Assembly (NCBI GenBank): GCA_963669155.1
Contig: OZ022577.1
Coordinates: 8,568,183-8,632,182 of the forward strand
Length of the DNA stretch: 64,000 nucleotides
Direction of reading: 5' to 3'
From: Arbacia lixula
Taxonomy: Eukaryota > Echinodermata > Echinoidea > Arbacioida > Arbaciidae
Part shown: in pieces, positions 24,001 to 39,000 of the stretch
How positions within the stretch are numbered: the first letter of the stretch is position 1
How the letters are laid out: every line of letters starts with the position of its first letter
Notes under the pieces: generated by a model
Told to the model about the DNA's origin: nothing
The model's database searches: none
The model's input: only the letters and a program-made list of their open reading frames with translations
Position numbers and translations under genes: made by a program

Positions 24001-27000
24001 AGATGCCAGTGCGAAGAAAATTGCATGGTGCGTGTCTGACTGTTTTCCTGTCTTGTCACATTGTGGTAACAACAATTCCTCCGAGTATATGTGTTCGCTC
24101 TTTTCACTCAATTTTAATAATTTCTGATGCACATACGCAGGGTTTTAAAATACGACTTGCATAAATGCTGTTGTGAAAAACAAAAACAAAAAACACAGAC
24201 ATTTGTTAATGCGTCCCCACGCACTGATGACTCACAACTATCTACTACATGGAATTAAATTACATTAATAGTTTTCACAAAAGATATATTCATAGAATTG
24301 CTATGTGCAAAACATATCTACCAAAATGCATTTTAGAAAGAGGGTTCCAGAAATTATTACCATCACAAATTTCTGATTGAAATTGACTCCAGACAAATAT
24401 ATATGACTGTGGTAGAGAAGCACATGAATGTTAAACACTTACTCCTCCTTCCTCCTGGTCCTGTTGAAACATGACCTCATATTCCGAGGGAGGCTTCGTT
24501 CTGGTGTAGGCCTCCAGGTAGTCTAGCAGCTTCAAGCCCTGGATCATAGGAACATATAGAGATGGGATAAGGAGAGGCATGAGTTAAGGGCAGCTCTGAA
24601 TGTCAGTTGGAAAAACACATGACAAACAAAGAACTATATGGTGACATACCTCACATCACCTCTGAAATCGCTACCCGGAGGGCGTTTCATGAACGTTGTC
24701 AGCACTGACTAAATGGTCAGTGCTGACAACTTCAGTAAAATCCTCGGTTTTGATTGGCTGAGAGGTACTAGCCGCTGACTGTTACTATGGTAACTGTCGG
24801 AGAAAGACAGCTTGTCAGACAAAAAATGTTCATGAAATCGCTACCTGGAGACTAACATTTCCAGGGCAATGTAAGAGGGCCAAAGGTAGAGCAGTGTCCC
24901 AATTGCTCACATGGCAGCCTAGCCAGGGACATCCCATTAAGGCTTATGTGGACTTACTGCAAGATGACATCGGCTTCCAGAAATCAAAACTAACATGCAG
25001 GATAGACGTTTTTGGAGAGCTATCAGTGCCCGACAGCAAGAGTCGACGGAGTGAGTGAGTAAATGAGGGAGGGTGGAGTTGAAGAGAAAAGGACAATGTA
25101 TACATGAATACATCTGAAAAGTACAACTACCAAGGAAGAAAATAACCATATTTGCAGGGACTAGTATTGAAACCTGATGTCATTAATCAAGCACACTGAA
25201 CCACGCTGCGCAGTATATATGTGACAAATATACATTTTCGCACATGCTTTTCTTTTGATTATAGGGGGTGGGAGTACTAAATCTTCTTCACTGATGACTA
25301 TGCTTTGTACCACTTGAATGGAATGAGTCTGGTCTGTGACATCCAGCCCGCTGTTATCAATGATACTCATGACCACCCGCAGCCTCTCGTAGTCATAGCA
25401 GTCAATCTGAGCAAGCACATGAGAAAGTTGAAAGGAGACGCATTATTCACACTATATATGGATATGAACATAATAATGCACGTATTGATGAACAATTGTG
25501 ATCTGGTCATATTGAGGGACAGCACTTTCTGTTATAGAGATCATACTATCAATGGAGTCAAAGGCTTAAACAATGTCTCATAGGAGGAAGGTAATTCTGA
25601 ATAACTGTGTTAAACAATGTGGGATGGTTGAAAGATCATCATCAAATCAATAGAGTTAAATATACTATCAATGGTGTCAAAGGTTTAAAGAATGTCATGT
25701 ACTATCATTGGAGTCAAAGACTAAACAATGTTTCTTGGGAGGAAAGTCATCCTAAATTAAAGAGTTATAGAGTCAAAGTTCATTCTGCTAATAGAGTCGA
25801 GGGAGATGAACTAGCGAAATGCGAACTGATTTTCTAAATTACACTATAAATCTATATCCTCCCCTTTTATGCTAATATGGTAGAATTACGGAAGGAGCCT
25901 ACCTTATCAATGTTATCGCTTAACATCTGAATTAGGCTGCCCTTGGTTTGAATCATAGCCACGGCTTTGAGGATGACGGGCTTGTCCAGAGGTCGAGGGG
26001 CATCACCATGGTTACCGGATGGTAACAACAGCAGCTGGACATACATCACCAATGCCACTTGCTCATCAAGGTGAAAGTCCCTAAGGAAAGATGACACAAG
26101 GATGAAAGCTAACTTTAGACGGGTACATTTCTTCTAATGAGGTACTAAACTTGCTGCTACGGTTCCTAATAAACAAGTATCTGACTTACTCCCTTGGTCA
26201 AAATGAAGGAATTTTCATCTGCTTTTCCCTAAATCCAAAATCTTTCATTCAGTTTCCATATCTCTTTTCAGGGTGCCATGTAAGCAAGTCACTGCAAATG
26301 TTGCATTTTCGGAGGGCTTTTCTCAAAAGTCTGTAAAACTATGGGAACCATTAACTCTAAACTGACATACACAATATATAAAGAGAAGATTAACTAAGAC
26401 AAAAACCCTTTCTTTAAAGCATTTATAATTTGAGCTTGTACTTGTATCAGTACTGGAAGAAAGGAACAGCTGAAAATTTATCTCACAGTTATCTAAAATT
26501 TACCACTTTCATGATCTCACCTTACACTACACTAGTGAAGGAAGCTGGCAGTTCTTGCCTGCAGTGCTCAAATTTACGACAGATCACGCTCTCACTATAC
26601 AATAAACAAGTGAAGGGACTCAGCAGTACTTGCCTGCAGTACTCCGTGATGAGATCAAGGCTGGTGTCTGGGTGTGTGATCAGATGAGGGAGAAGGGCTT
26701 GCTTCTTCTCACTGCTGTTGAAGGCTTCCTTAAACGCCACCTGAAAAGAAAAGAAAACATGAAGCATATTGGAGACATTCCATTTGTATTTTCTTCTGTT
26801 TTTAGGTGGGCATCAGCTGCAAATGTGTAAGCAACAAATCTTTTATTTTTCCCCCATTTACTGAAGCCATTTAAAAAAAAAAATCAACAAATTAATGAAC
26901 TTCAAGGGGTGCAAACTATAGTGAATAATGATGTGCAGAAGAGTTCAAAGGAAGAAATCTGTCTGAGAACGAGCCGACCAATGTTTTTTAATCTGGCATA

Positions 27001-30000
27001 GCAGATTTTACATTTGCATATGTCATACTGATAATTTCTTCTGTTTGCATTATTGTACAAGGCTCATGAACAGTCACAATGTGTAACACATGGGAAGTGC
27101 ATCAGGTTAATATTTGATTAAATTTTACACGTGTTCACGACTTTGATATGCCTTGGTAGAGTTTGCTTGGACATTCACCAATCTGCTTCAGTTATTGGTT
27201 TGTCTTTCGTATATTACACAATGCTTCTTTTTTAAAAGCTGGCATTTGCCAATTTGATTCCCTTTGCATTGTCTAATAAAAATGTGATTTTTTTAAAGTT
27301 CTCTTTTTAAAACTAAGAGTATCTGTCCCCTCAATAATCATGCTGAAAATTCCATTGGCAGAAATGCAGTGATATGCTCATTCCAGCATCCAAACCTCAA
27401 GATACTATCTAATCCCATCAGTGTAGTAGACAGCTGAAGCTCGCTTTTTTTTCTTCTTTACACAAGTATTGATAAAATACCATGTAAATCTCATTCATAC
27501 AGAATGTGTGATTTTCAAATAAGACTTTTTTTCCATTCCAAATAAGGGATATCTTCAATTGGGAGCCTATTGTTTTTCACACTTAAGCTGTTTGCGCCTA
27601 TCTTCTTTTGTTTCATGAGGTCTGATGATGATGTCCTTGTGAAGTGGGACAGGACTGGTGAGGTGAACTGTGTGAGCAGGAAGGAATTGCTTTACAATGG
27701 CAGACTTGCCGTTGGAGTATGGGTGGGCATGATGTGGAGTGATGGGGTATGGATGGTACCATGATAGAAGGATCAGCTGATGAAGAGCCTATTGATTCAG
27801 ATGATTGTGAATCTGATCTGGTGCCACTCTCGACATTGCGTGTCAACGCAACAGTGTCAAATGTGCCACCTGCCAAGCCTGGGAAATGTAATATATCGCG
27901 TAATAATAAGGTGTGGGATGCATGCAAAGTTGTTTCCGTTATCTGTTTCATCCACTGTACCATGAATGATGATTGCGTTTCACATGCTGAAAGCTTAATA
28001 CCTTCTTCATACAATGTGCATGTTCCAGTTAGTACTTCTTTGACAGAAATGACATGTGTACCCTGCGATACAGGTAAAGATGAGTGTACAACAACAAGCA
28101 ACCAAGAGTCGAAGCAAGCATGTGTCCAGGGGCAGGCTGAATCCACAGATGAGGCAATGGAGATTTGCTCCTCTCAAGATTTTGACTCCTCTGAAGATGA
28201 GTTCATGGCTTCAAGAAGTATGTCTTCAGAAAGTCTAGACAAACCTGAGGTAAGGGAACCATCACCAACAGTTCACAGACCTGAGGAAGTGGAGGACCCA
28301 TGACAACCTGAAGAATTCCTTGTGGATGGAGAACCTGCTCAAACCTCTCAAAAGTAAAAACTTTAAAAGGAAGCGGAACTTGGGAGAGGAGTACAACAGT
28401 GAGAAGAGTGGAAAGCTGATGAATACGAGACGGGACGCTCCACAGGACGTCCAGTGCCAGAGATGCAAATCTTTCAATCTTTTGTGCCATTCATTTGGCA
28501 ATGATGAACGCCGCATCTTTAGGCACACATATTTTAATCTGGGTGACCTGCACACACAACAACAGTGGATCAATAACCACATCAATGTAGAAAAGAACTC
28601 TTTTTTTTTTGGTTTTGTGTTTTGTATTCGACACTTCATTTTATATGCAATGCTACCAACATTGAAATTAAACAATCAGGAAGATTTGGGGAAATTTCAT
28701 CAGAAATCAGGGAAATGTCTATCAAATGCACTTAAACTAATGACAATAGTCTTTCAATAATAAGGGAGATTGGGTGATTTGATGAAATCCAATGCGAAAT
28801 CAGGGAGAATTAGCAGCTCTGTATATGGTTTAGCTGTTAATTTGAAGGGGAAAAAGTTGTTTATTTTAATTTTCTCCACAGCGTCCAATTTCCATTGAGT
28901 TATGCTAAAAGGAAGAATGAATCTAATCATGATAAAAAAAATTGTGTTGCTTTGTTGTTGTTGTTAAAGAGAAACATTGTCAAGGTAAAGGTTTTAGTTT
29001 TTCACATAAATTTTTACTTAGAATGTATTACATGATACATAATCTCTATATACTTTCATTCGGGTTTTTGTTGTTGTTTCTCGTGGAAAAATAAAATTGA
29101 ATCTTGAATCTTGAAAACCCTTTGTTGTGCGCATCACCTCCCCAAAGCTGACGACGTACACGGAAAACTGAGAGTTTGCAGGACCATGTTCTTGACAACA
29201 TTGGGCATTTCAATACGCCAAGTAAAGACTGTACTTGAAAAGAGACGGCCATACGGTATCCTCCATGAGAAAATGCGAGGAGGCAGGCAAACCTCTGTCA
29301 AAGACAAGGAATTGAGAGACAGCGTCATCAGCCACATTAACCAATTCCTGAGAATGGAGTCGCACTACTGCTGCTCAAAATCCAAGTGCCAGTACTTGGC
29401 TCCTGATCTCAACACTTCAGTCATGTACAGGTTGTACAAATCTACAGATGGATCTAACACAGCTTCACTTTCATTATATAAAAAGAGCCTTAATGAAATG
29501 GAGCTGAAAATAGTTCAGCCCCCCAAAAATCAGAGTGATCAAAAAAAAAATCAAAGAGCAAAGATGGACGAGTCTTTTGTCGCTGCGATTTTTTACCTTC
29601 AGCAGCTCTTTTACAAACGTCGCTTGTCGATTTACAATTCATAATCTTTGATCTGGGTAACAGTGATGGAGTATGCTACCTGTCTCACGAAGGACAGACA
29701 AAGAGAGGAGCATGTGAAATCGGTTTCACTTGCACCACTATCTTTCGACCCTTGATGTTCGAGGTATGAGAGAGGTAGTTTTCCATTCTGATGGATTAGC
29801 CAAAACAAGAATTTTATCCTTCCTGCAATGATGTTGTCATTCTTGGAGAAAAGTGTCTCTGTCAGAATGATCACTCTCCATTACTTAGAGATGAGTCGGA
29901 AGACGGAAGGGGATTCTATGCATAGCGTCATCGAAAGGGCATTGAAGAAGGTTGGGGACATCTTTGTTCCAGCTCAATTGGCAAGCATCTGCCAGATGGC

Positions 30001-33000
30001 AAGGATCACACCAAGGCCCTACCGGGTTCATGTAAGACAGGCTGGTGACATCCAGGACTGGAAGTCAATCAGCCAGAAGAGAGGAATCCTCCGCGTCAGG
30101 ACCTCGGAATAAGGACAAAACATTGATTGGCCCAAATTCATGGCTGTGCAGGTTCATAAGGGCGACACAGAGGTCATCCAGTTCAAGTACTCACACACTG
30201 ACAAGGTATTTGATGTACTCAACATTTCAGGCACCAAGAGGTCATCTGATGGAGAGAATGACATGGAGCCACATGAGCTTTACGACAATAGCCTCCCGAA
30301 GTTGGCCCCAGGAAAGTATGCTGACCTGCAAGTTCTGTGTACTGGAAACACCCAAGTTGTTTCTCATTCAGACTATCAAGCTTTCTACCATATGGGTTTA
30401 TAGAGGGCACATGTTTATAAACCCCTACTTACTACAATTTTGTATCACACCTGACGAAGTGTTGCATCAGAATACAATTGGCTCCAAACAGTAATATCAT
30501 TGTACTCTAATCGTGAGTTGAAGCTTTAAATGCGATTATCTCAAAAACTCTTTTCCGCGAATGGTTCGTGAAAACAGTGACGAAACGTCTTAGAGTGGGT
30601 ACATCACATTGGTATGCCTGCACAGTCGAGCTCCACCAGGGAAAATGAATATTCTTGTTTTGTTTAACCTGACATCATAGAAAGAACACACTGAATCATC
30701 ACTTGTATTATTCCCTATGAGAGAAATCAACTTTTCACAAGGGCTTTTTAGTTATTTCCAGGCGATCCTTTTTGTATTTTGGTGGTCAGATCGCCCAGAG
30801 CCCAAGTGAATTTTGTTCCCATTAAGCACCCCTCTATGTGACATTCTCCCTGTTTATGAGTTTCTAAGCAATCTCCAGGAAGGACAGATATTGTTGGTGC
30901 TTCTACCCTAACCTCTATACTGTAACTTGCCATCCAGCTCTCACAGCTGCATGTGAAGCAAAGCAACCAAAGCATTGGCAATTATTGAAATTAGGTCTGT
31001 GTCGCTTAGAGAAGGGTGAGGTGGGGTGGGATATGGCATTGCTGATTAAGTACTACATCCACAAGGTTTGGTATTTACATTGTCTTCATTTTCAAGCAAA
31101 CTTGAAGAGAAAATAAAACTAGTTTATCTACCTCTTGTATCCTTTTACTAATTTCAAATTTGTTGTAGTATCACACTACTGTAGTATAAGCCAATGATGA
31201 TGAATCATGATGGACAGACAGCTGGTTAGAATACAACAAGATGTCACCCTCAGACGCAGACGTTCTGGTGGATGCGCTGAATATTGAGGAGGATAACAGC
31301 GACATACCTTGATCTTGAGAAGCCGGTCTCCCCACAATGCACTTTTCTGGAGGTCCTGCAGCAGCCGCAGAACCTGCGTGTCCTGGTTCAACTTGGCCAG
31401 CTCACAACCGACTTGTGCGATGGCCTGGTGAGAATAGGACAAGCATTACAAGGTCACAAATAAACAAGACCTCGTCTTTTATTATGTCTTTCATCATTTC
31501 ATGCGACACAGGGCTCTTTTGTAAAGCAGGCATCCAGGCTCAGGATAGACTACACAATTTTAAAATAAAACTAAATAATCAAATAGACGAAGCTTTATGA
31601 ACTAATAATACATCCTTTTGTAAGAGAAATTATCAAGACATCAGAAAGCCGCTTGACTTACAAGGATTTTCTTGTAGTTCTGGCCGGCGGTGGTGACGAG
31701 TTTCTTGATCTGTTCCTTGGCAACCCTTGGAGGCAAGGCATCCAGATAGCACAGGGCCAGGAACTTGTCCACATGACGGCAGCTAAATGTCTAGAATGAG
31801 AAAAAATACAGCAAAGACAACCACAGTCAGAGCTATAGTAGATGCATGTACAAACAATCACAGCAAAATAAATTGTTAAAACATTATCTTTGTGATTCAG
31901 GCACAATCAAAACCTGCAATAAATATACCGATTTTGAGCAGCAACCATTTTTAGAGCTACCATCACAAAACATATGCCACATTCTTTCCTTGATTCTACC
32001 TTGGCTCTCTGAGCAGTGATTTGCGTAAGTAACAGCTTAACCATTTTACGATGCCTGTGAAGACAAGGCATAGGATTGACTGTAATGATGGATTAATGGA
32101 ACACATTAGTTAAATGACCAATCTAAATACATGGATTGCAGAGAGAAATGAAGGTCAACGGGAGATAGAGCTGATCCAGAAAGCTAGGAACAGAGATTTG
32201 TGGATTGCCTACGACTCTGGATACAGCACTTAGAGAGGGAGAGATGGAGTCCTACCTTGTTGAGCAGCGTGGATGACAGGGTGACGAGGGTCTGTCGACT
32301 GCTATCAGTCAGCCTCACAACCCGCTTCACATCTGCCTCAATGGCGCTGGTCATGGCCTGCCAAAACAGAAGGAAACAATAAAATCTTCTTTACTGGGAC
32401 TACTTTTCAAGTGTGATGTCATCAAAGAAACATGATTTGTACTGTGCATGCTTGCATTGCAAGGGCTCTATCGCACTGAAACCCTGTGTAATATTTTAAT
32501 GGTCTGTACTTAAAATTTCGTCAGCGTAAAAGATGTGTATACTGTTCTATCCACTCAAACAAACTCATATAACATAACAATGTTAACACATAAATGGGTG
32601 CTAGGATTATACATGATATCAATGATACAAAATGAAATATCAATTAGATATAGATATATGTATTCTTCCAATGATTTAATTGAAAGGAAGACATGAACAG
32701 TGTTTTTTTTTTTGGCAGTCACATCCATTTCCAGTTTCATACTTGACCAGTAGCAGACATGGCTACTAACAAAATCTGATGTGGCTGTGCAGTGCATCAT
32801 GGGACGACGTTTCCTTTGATACAGCATGGAGAATTGACCGACTGACCACCCACCAATCACTGTACCTGATCTTGGACATGAGTGACCTCTTTGTTGACCA
32901 GTAGGTGGACGAAGGCACTGGCTAGCGTCTCCTGCAGTGTGCGGATGGCCAGGCCACACAGATTGTGCTCCCTCAACATCTGGACCAAGAGGGCGCTAGA

Positions 33001-36000
33001 CGATGCAACGTAATCAATGTAGCTCGTCTGGGCAGCGTCTGGATCCTGCTCATCGGTGTTGCTCTGGCCATCTATGGATGCAACGATCAGAAATATTTGC
33101 GGAGTATTGTAAACATCTCCGTCTCCTGAAAATAAACGCTAACTCAAAAGCTAAACCAAATCAATTCATTTTCAGATGGAAATCCAGCTTTGCGTCACCT
33201 TTGATTGAAATTGGCTCACTGTATTTCTATTCACTGTAAAAGCAATACATTGTTGACCAGCTCATTATCCCTTGACCGTTTTCAACTAAATCCTACAAAA
33301 TTTAAAGTAAACTCTCAGCACTTCATTTTCCTGAAGATATTGCATAAATGGGTGGGGGTGGTCAACCACAAAATGTGTCTGTTTTTCAATGAAATATGAA
33401 CAAGTCTTGCAGGAAGAACTGAACATCACCCAATACTAGATGCGCTTTTGAAACCCCAAAATGGCTCATGCAAACAGGTCCTACACTGTACATCTTACCT
33501 AAAACAAGCACAGGTTGGCCTGCTATTCTGGCATGTTGCAGAGGGGGTGTTTTCGCGGTCATGGGACTCGGTTGACAGGCCAGGGCGAAGTCTGCTGCCA
33601 GAGGGATTGCTGCACTGGACTCAAGCACCAATGAATCCTCCTGGAAGAAAGTCTCAAAGGTGTACTCCTGGTACGGGTCTTTCTTGGTCTCCACGGCACC
33701 AATCTTTAGGAGGAAAGAAAGACGGAAGGAATGCCGATGATCAATAGACTAGCATTAATACACACATACCTTCCCACCTTAACAACATACATAAGCAATA
33801 AGCCAGTTCATAGTCGCAATGTGCAAATGAGCAGATTATTCCTTGTCACTCGTACCACTCAGAGTTAAATTAGAATGCATTTCATGGTCACGTTCATAAC
33901 TATCATCATGCAGATATCAGAACACCCATTCAGCTTTGAGAAGGGAGTCCACCATGTGCACCTGTGTCTATTGCTGTTATGGGCATGCTTTAAAATGTCT
34001 TTACATCCATCACCCAACACGGCTTCATGAACAAATCCCAGTCTGCATTCTGGTCGTATCTGATTCAGTGGATTGTCCCACCACAGTGTAACTACAAACC
34101 GACCTATTGCTGCACTGACAGGCTACCTGTCTATATGATTTAATTTCTTGCATATTACAGGCAGAAAGTCTGTCACTGAATCTCATATCACTGAGTCCAT
34201 CAACCCTAATAAAATAAAGGATACCTGCACTCTTTCTTTCATGATATCCATAAAAAATATACCTCCTTTCCGAGCTGTTAATTGATACATTATTGAATTC
34301 CTTTGATTCAATCTTATTTTTTGTAACATTAACATTTGGGTCCTGTTCATTAAAGAGAGTAATAAACACTTGTAATAATTCCTCAAGAAACACAAATATT
34401 TCCAAACAGGGCCCGAGGTTCTTGCTTCATGTTTCAGCAAAATTGTTCTTTATACACACTCACAATCAAGTGAAATATGGGCCTGAACAATGTGTATGAC
34501 AACCATCAAACAACAGGAGTCAATCATATGCAAATATATTGACAGCTCCAAGGGGTTTGAGTAAGCCTCATCTCAAATGTTCCCTTGGACTCTCACAAAG
34601 GGGGGTACTAAAACTTTGTCCATGATTTCGGCCATGCAGATGAAAAGCTTTGTTAACCATTCATGTGCTTGTGCATGGGAATGCCGTTGTATGGGGTTGG
34701 TATTTAATCCTGATGCGTCCATGACAAATAGAGAGTTAAATGACGTATATAGAGGGCGTCCTACTACCTGGACAGAGATGCCATAGTCGCCGCTCTCACA
34801 CTGGTCACTCAGACGGGTCAGCAGGTGGATCCTGGAGCACAGGTCAGCGCAGTCCACCAACAGGTCTGGTCAGATGGAGAGACATGTTTTACTTCAAAGA
34901 GGGTATATATTTCACTTGCCTGACTACCAGTAAAGAGCACAAACTCTATTGCTCAGCATCTTGTAAGGCAAAGAAGGAATAAACAGTTCATGTATCAATC
35001 ACTGTCAATTTAACCTCCAAGAATACACACAATTCCTATTACACTGTACAGTGTGTCCCAGAAAAAAGGAAACCGAGATTCTGTGTTATTTCGCTAGTTG
35101 ACTGAAAAATAATAATGGAATATCATACACATCATTAGAAAGCACAGTGTTTTTTCTTTCATTTGACACCTAACATGATAGATAAGAGTCATGCATTGAG
35201 GAGCAACAGGTGTTTAAAAAATAATTGTCAAAATCAAGTTGTGCAGGACAAATGGTCAAGATTTGTAAGGAAGCATCAACGTAGTGCAAACAACATTCAT
35301 TATTCTGCGCAAAACGTTTCTGACATTGAGCATTTGTAATTGCTTGAAGTCAGTCATGCATGGACAATTCATCGTGAATTTGGTACCAAATGAAAGAAGA
35401 TACTTTACTCTCAGTATCGCTGTCATTTTTATAATAATATGATATTTTATGATTACGTTATCGACCTCCAAAAACAGGTTTCCTTTTTTCTGGGACACAC
35501 TGTATATCGTCCAGCACAGAATGAGTTAGCATGTAAATAAAAACAAATATGGCACACAAGGGGTTGATAGTTTGGTTCTGAGCCTTACCAGGCAGACAGG
35601 AAGCGGTAGCCTTCTGAATGAGCAACAGCAGGTCCAGGACCAGGGCCCGCTCCGGTGAAGTCCTGGTGCTATCGGCGGTATCGGCCAGCTGGCTGCAGAC
35701 CGTGTGGCAGACGAGGTAGAGGGTGTGGGCAACAGCGGGCGAGCAGTCTGGCTCAGACAGGTCTCTGATGAAAGGAAGAGGGGGCAGGGTTGAGGGGAGG
35801 GGCAGGGGTACAGGTTGATGCTGTACTAAAGGCCTTATTATACTGCACGTTTCTCTTTTCACTTTTGATTTGGAGTTTCTTTTTCTTTTATCGAGAGTGC
35901 TCTGTTAACACAACATTTTTCAGGGAATGATAAGCTAATGTGAATAGTGAACATAAATCCATTTCAAAGCAAAGCTTTGTTTAACAACTGTAGAAAGGAA

Positions 36001-39000
36001 AACATGATTGCTGATAGCTGATAATATTATGCATTATTCATAACATACGTAACGCTAGGTTCCAAACTCGACTCATGCGATTTTCTGGTTTCTTTTGTCC
36101 GTTCATAAATAGGTTGAATATATAACAACAAATTGTGGTATTCATATGGTATAAGCAATGCTTATAATCGTGGATTGACTCACTCACACTAATGACGATT
36201 TTACCAAACTCCTCTCAGAATTATTTTCTGAGTGGAATGGTACATTGCATTGACTAAGGTTTCACCTGGATAAATGCAGTATTAGTAGGCAAAGTTTAGG
36301 TGGAGAGCTTAGATAAAAGAAGACAGCGAAAACATTACAAGCATTTGATTTCTTCCTCTTGCTTGATCCATGCACGCACACATGAACCCACAAACACACA
36401 CACAAACACACAAACACACACACACATAAATACAGACATATGGACAGACACCCACAAACACCTTCCCCCCATGCACCCACCCACAAACACTTACACATAA
36501 GCACATAAAATCAGACACACATACCTCACACATCCACACACACAAACACATACACACATACAGGTACCCAGCCACACAATGAGGAAGAGACACCGAGTAG
36601 GACTCACTTGCAGATGTTAATGGCAGTGAGCAGCTCTCCTGTTTGGGCAGCCCTCAATGCGATTTCTCCCCTCAGTTCGCTGGATGGTACTCCCAGAATC
36701 TCACCCAACCTATACCCGTAAACCAGGTCGCAACAACGCACACTCTTATATATATCACGACACTTCAACAAATCAAAAGTAAAAAACAAAAAATACTTTT
36801 AAAATCCTTCAGAGCCCAACAAAACATCGGTACCAAATATAAATGCATTAGCCATATTCTGCAGTACCAAAGTGACCCATATCTATTCCAATACAGTTTA
36901 TGCTGTTGAGGCTCCTTGTTTTTATATCTCTTTTTGCTAATATAGCATTTTGTTAACATTCTGTTTGTTCCATCCTACGTCCTCCATTTGCCTGACTCTG
37001 AGAGGGTAGCCTAATAGGGTGTAAACCACCCATGGGGTTGTGGAATTTTAAACTATTACAAACTTTTTTTTTTTCACATCATGAAAATCAGCATTGAATA
37101 ATAATGCATATATTACAGTTACCTATACAATTGATTTTACATTAAATGTTCTTTGAAAGTTTCTATGTTCTTATGTTATTGGGGAGGTTAACATTACAAA
37201 ACATTTCTTGAACAGCATTACAAAGTTCAGATATATAAAAATTGATATCGTTACTGTACAAGATTCTAAGGCTCGACATGTTTTCTATGAAGGTGAGCAA
37301 TTAATAGCACTGAAACTATCAGAATGACTGTTAGTGCGTCCAGCATCAACATTCTGTATGATTGTCATACTTTGAGGAGAAAAATGCACTTGGAGAGTTG
37401 CAGTGTTCAAAAAATGGCTTGAGCCACCGAGAGAAGACAAGAAACAAAGTAGAAACACAGATGGAATGTGAATCATGCATGTAAATGATTACCTTAGAAT
37501 CCGGACCAGATTCCCTGGTTTGAGGGCTCTGATTTTTCTCTCTGCAGCTTCACAGTCCTGGAGTGAGATATGGAAAATCATATTTTAACTAATTTTTCCA
37601 TGCAAGTACCTCCAAGACAATCGCTCTAATACTGTACTCAATACTTTTGGATATATTCTCACTAGTCACAAAGGTATTTCCTTTCTGACATACATGTTCA
37701 AGCATCCCTTTACAAGAAAGGATGGAAAATAGCAAGTAGCGGGTTGGCCTTTCTCCGCTCAGATACAATTCCTTCCAGGACTCAATTCGGCCACTGCCCT
37801 TAGGTCACTGTAGTACCATGGTAAGTGTCGACATCCAAACTGGGCCAGGGTTCACAAAGCCTGAGAAATGTAAATGCGAGCAACGGGGACAGAACACTAG
37901 CGAGCTGTGAGGAGTGCTCGGATGTTCATGTTATGTGTATTAGCCCAAGTACAGATGGAGGTACTGTCAAATTGGTATTTTCCGCGCAATCTGTAGCAGG
38001 CGAGACAGTATTTTTCGCTAGTTTCCAGTTACTAGTATTGACATTCGCCTTGTGCGCGTGTTGCATGCTGTGACACGTTGCACAGCCATAAACCTTTTTG
38101 TGGCTGCGTTAAATGATCATAATACTTTGTTGATAATTTCAATGTATAGGATGGATTATTTTATTGTGACAAGGACTTCTTGTGCGCAGAAGTAACATCC
38201 CGCGAATATGTTGTAGGTGTGCTGTGCCCAAAAACTTACTTGAGCTGTAAATACCGGCTTTAGAGTAGCTGGACGTACCTGTGATTTCCAGACTCCTGCC
38301 TGCATCTCTTTGTAGTGCTGCATGACAGCTTTCTTTAGTAGCTGGGCCCGGCAGGCGTCGTCACGGAAACGGCTCAGCGTAACCAGCAGGTTGTACTCTC
38401 TCTGCGCAGAGACAAGCATTCAAACGACATCATAGTCATTTTCTTCTCTCATGTAGCAAAATGTGAAAAAAGATGAATCGATACAGCAATACAAAATTCA
38501 ATGTATGTCATGTAGTTGATTAAATTAAATTAAATTCAAGAAAAGTTTATTGGTATGGCTTATAGCAGCTCTGGCTGAATTACATTTGCATGTAGGAGAT
38601 ATACGGTGTAAATAAAGGCAATAACAATTAAAATTTAGTACATAGCATGCAAACAGATAAAATGAAGGGTGATATCAGTAAATTGCATGAATGTTATGAT
38701 CATCACAAACAAATAAAATATTACACAATTTAAATGCAGAAATTATACAATTCATTCAAAATGTCTTAATTGGATGCTGTGCTCAACCTGGTCTGATAAC
38801 AAACCACAAGAGCATGGTGTAGAGAGGGGATTAGGATAAGGATTAGGTCACTGATGCATTGTGGGAGCAATCTACATACATATATATCTATGAAATAAAT
38901 GGGTGTCTCTTGAAGATTTGAAGAATGAATTTGAAGGGTGTAATTGGCATGATTTTGGGTTGTCTGATTTTAGGAGCCCTGATGTGCCAATAGACCATTT

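Noticed and set aside
31985-32045. Exon-like stretch reading HRKMVKLLLTQITAQRAK with a GTAGAA donor (minus)
   Set aside because: It has splice-like ends, but phase does not fit and human KNTC1 joins the flanking exons 35 and 36 without it.
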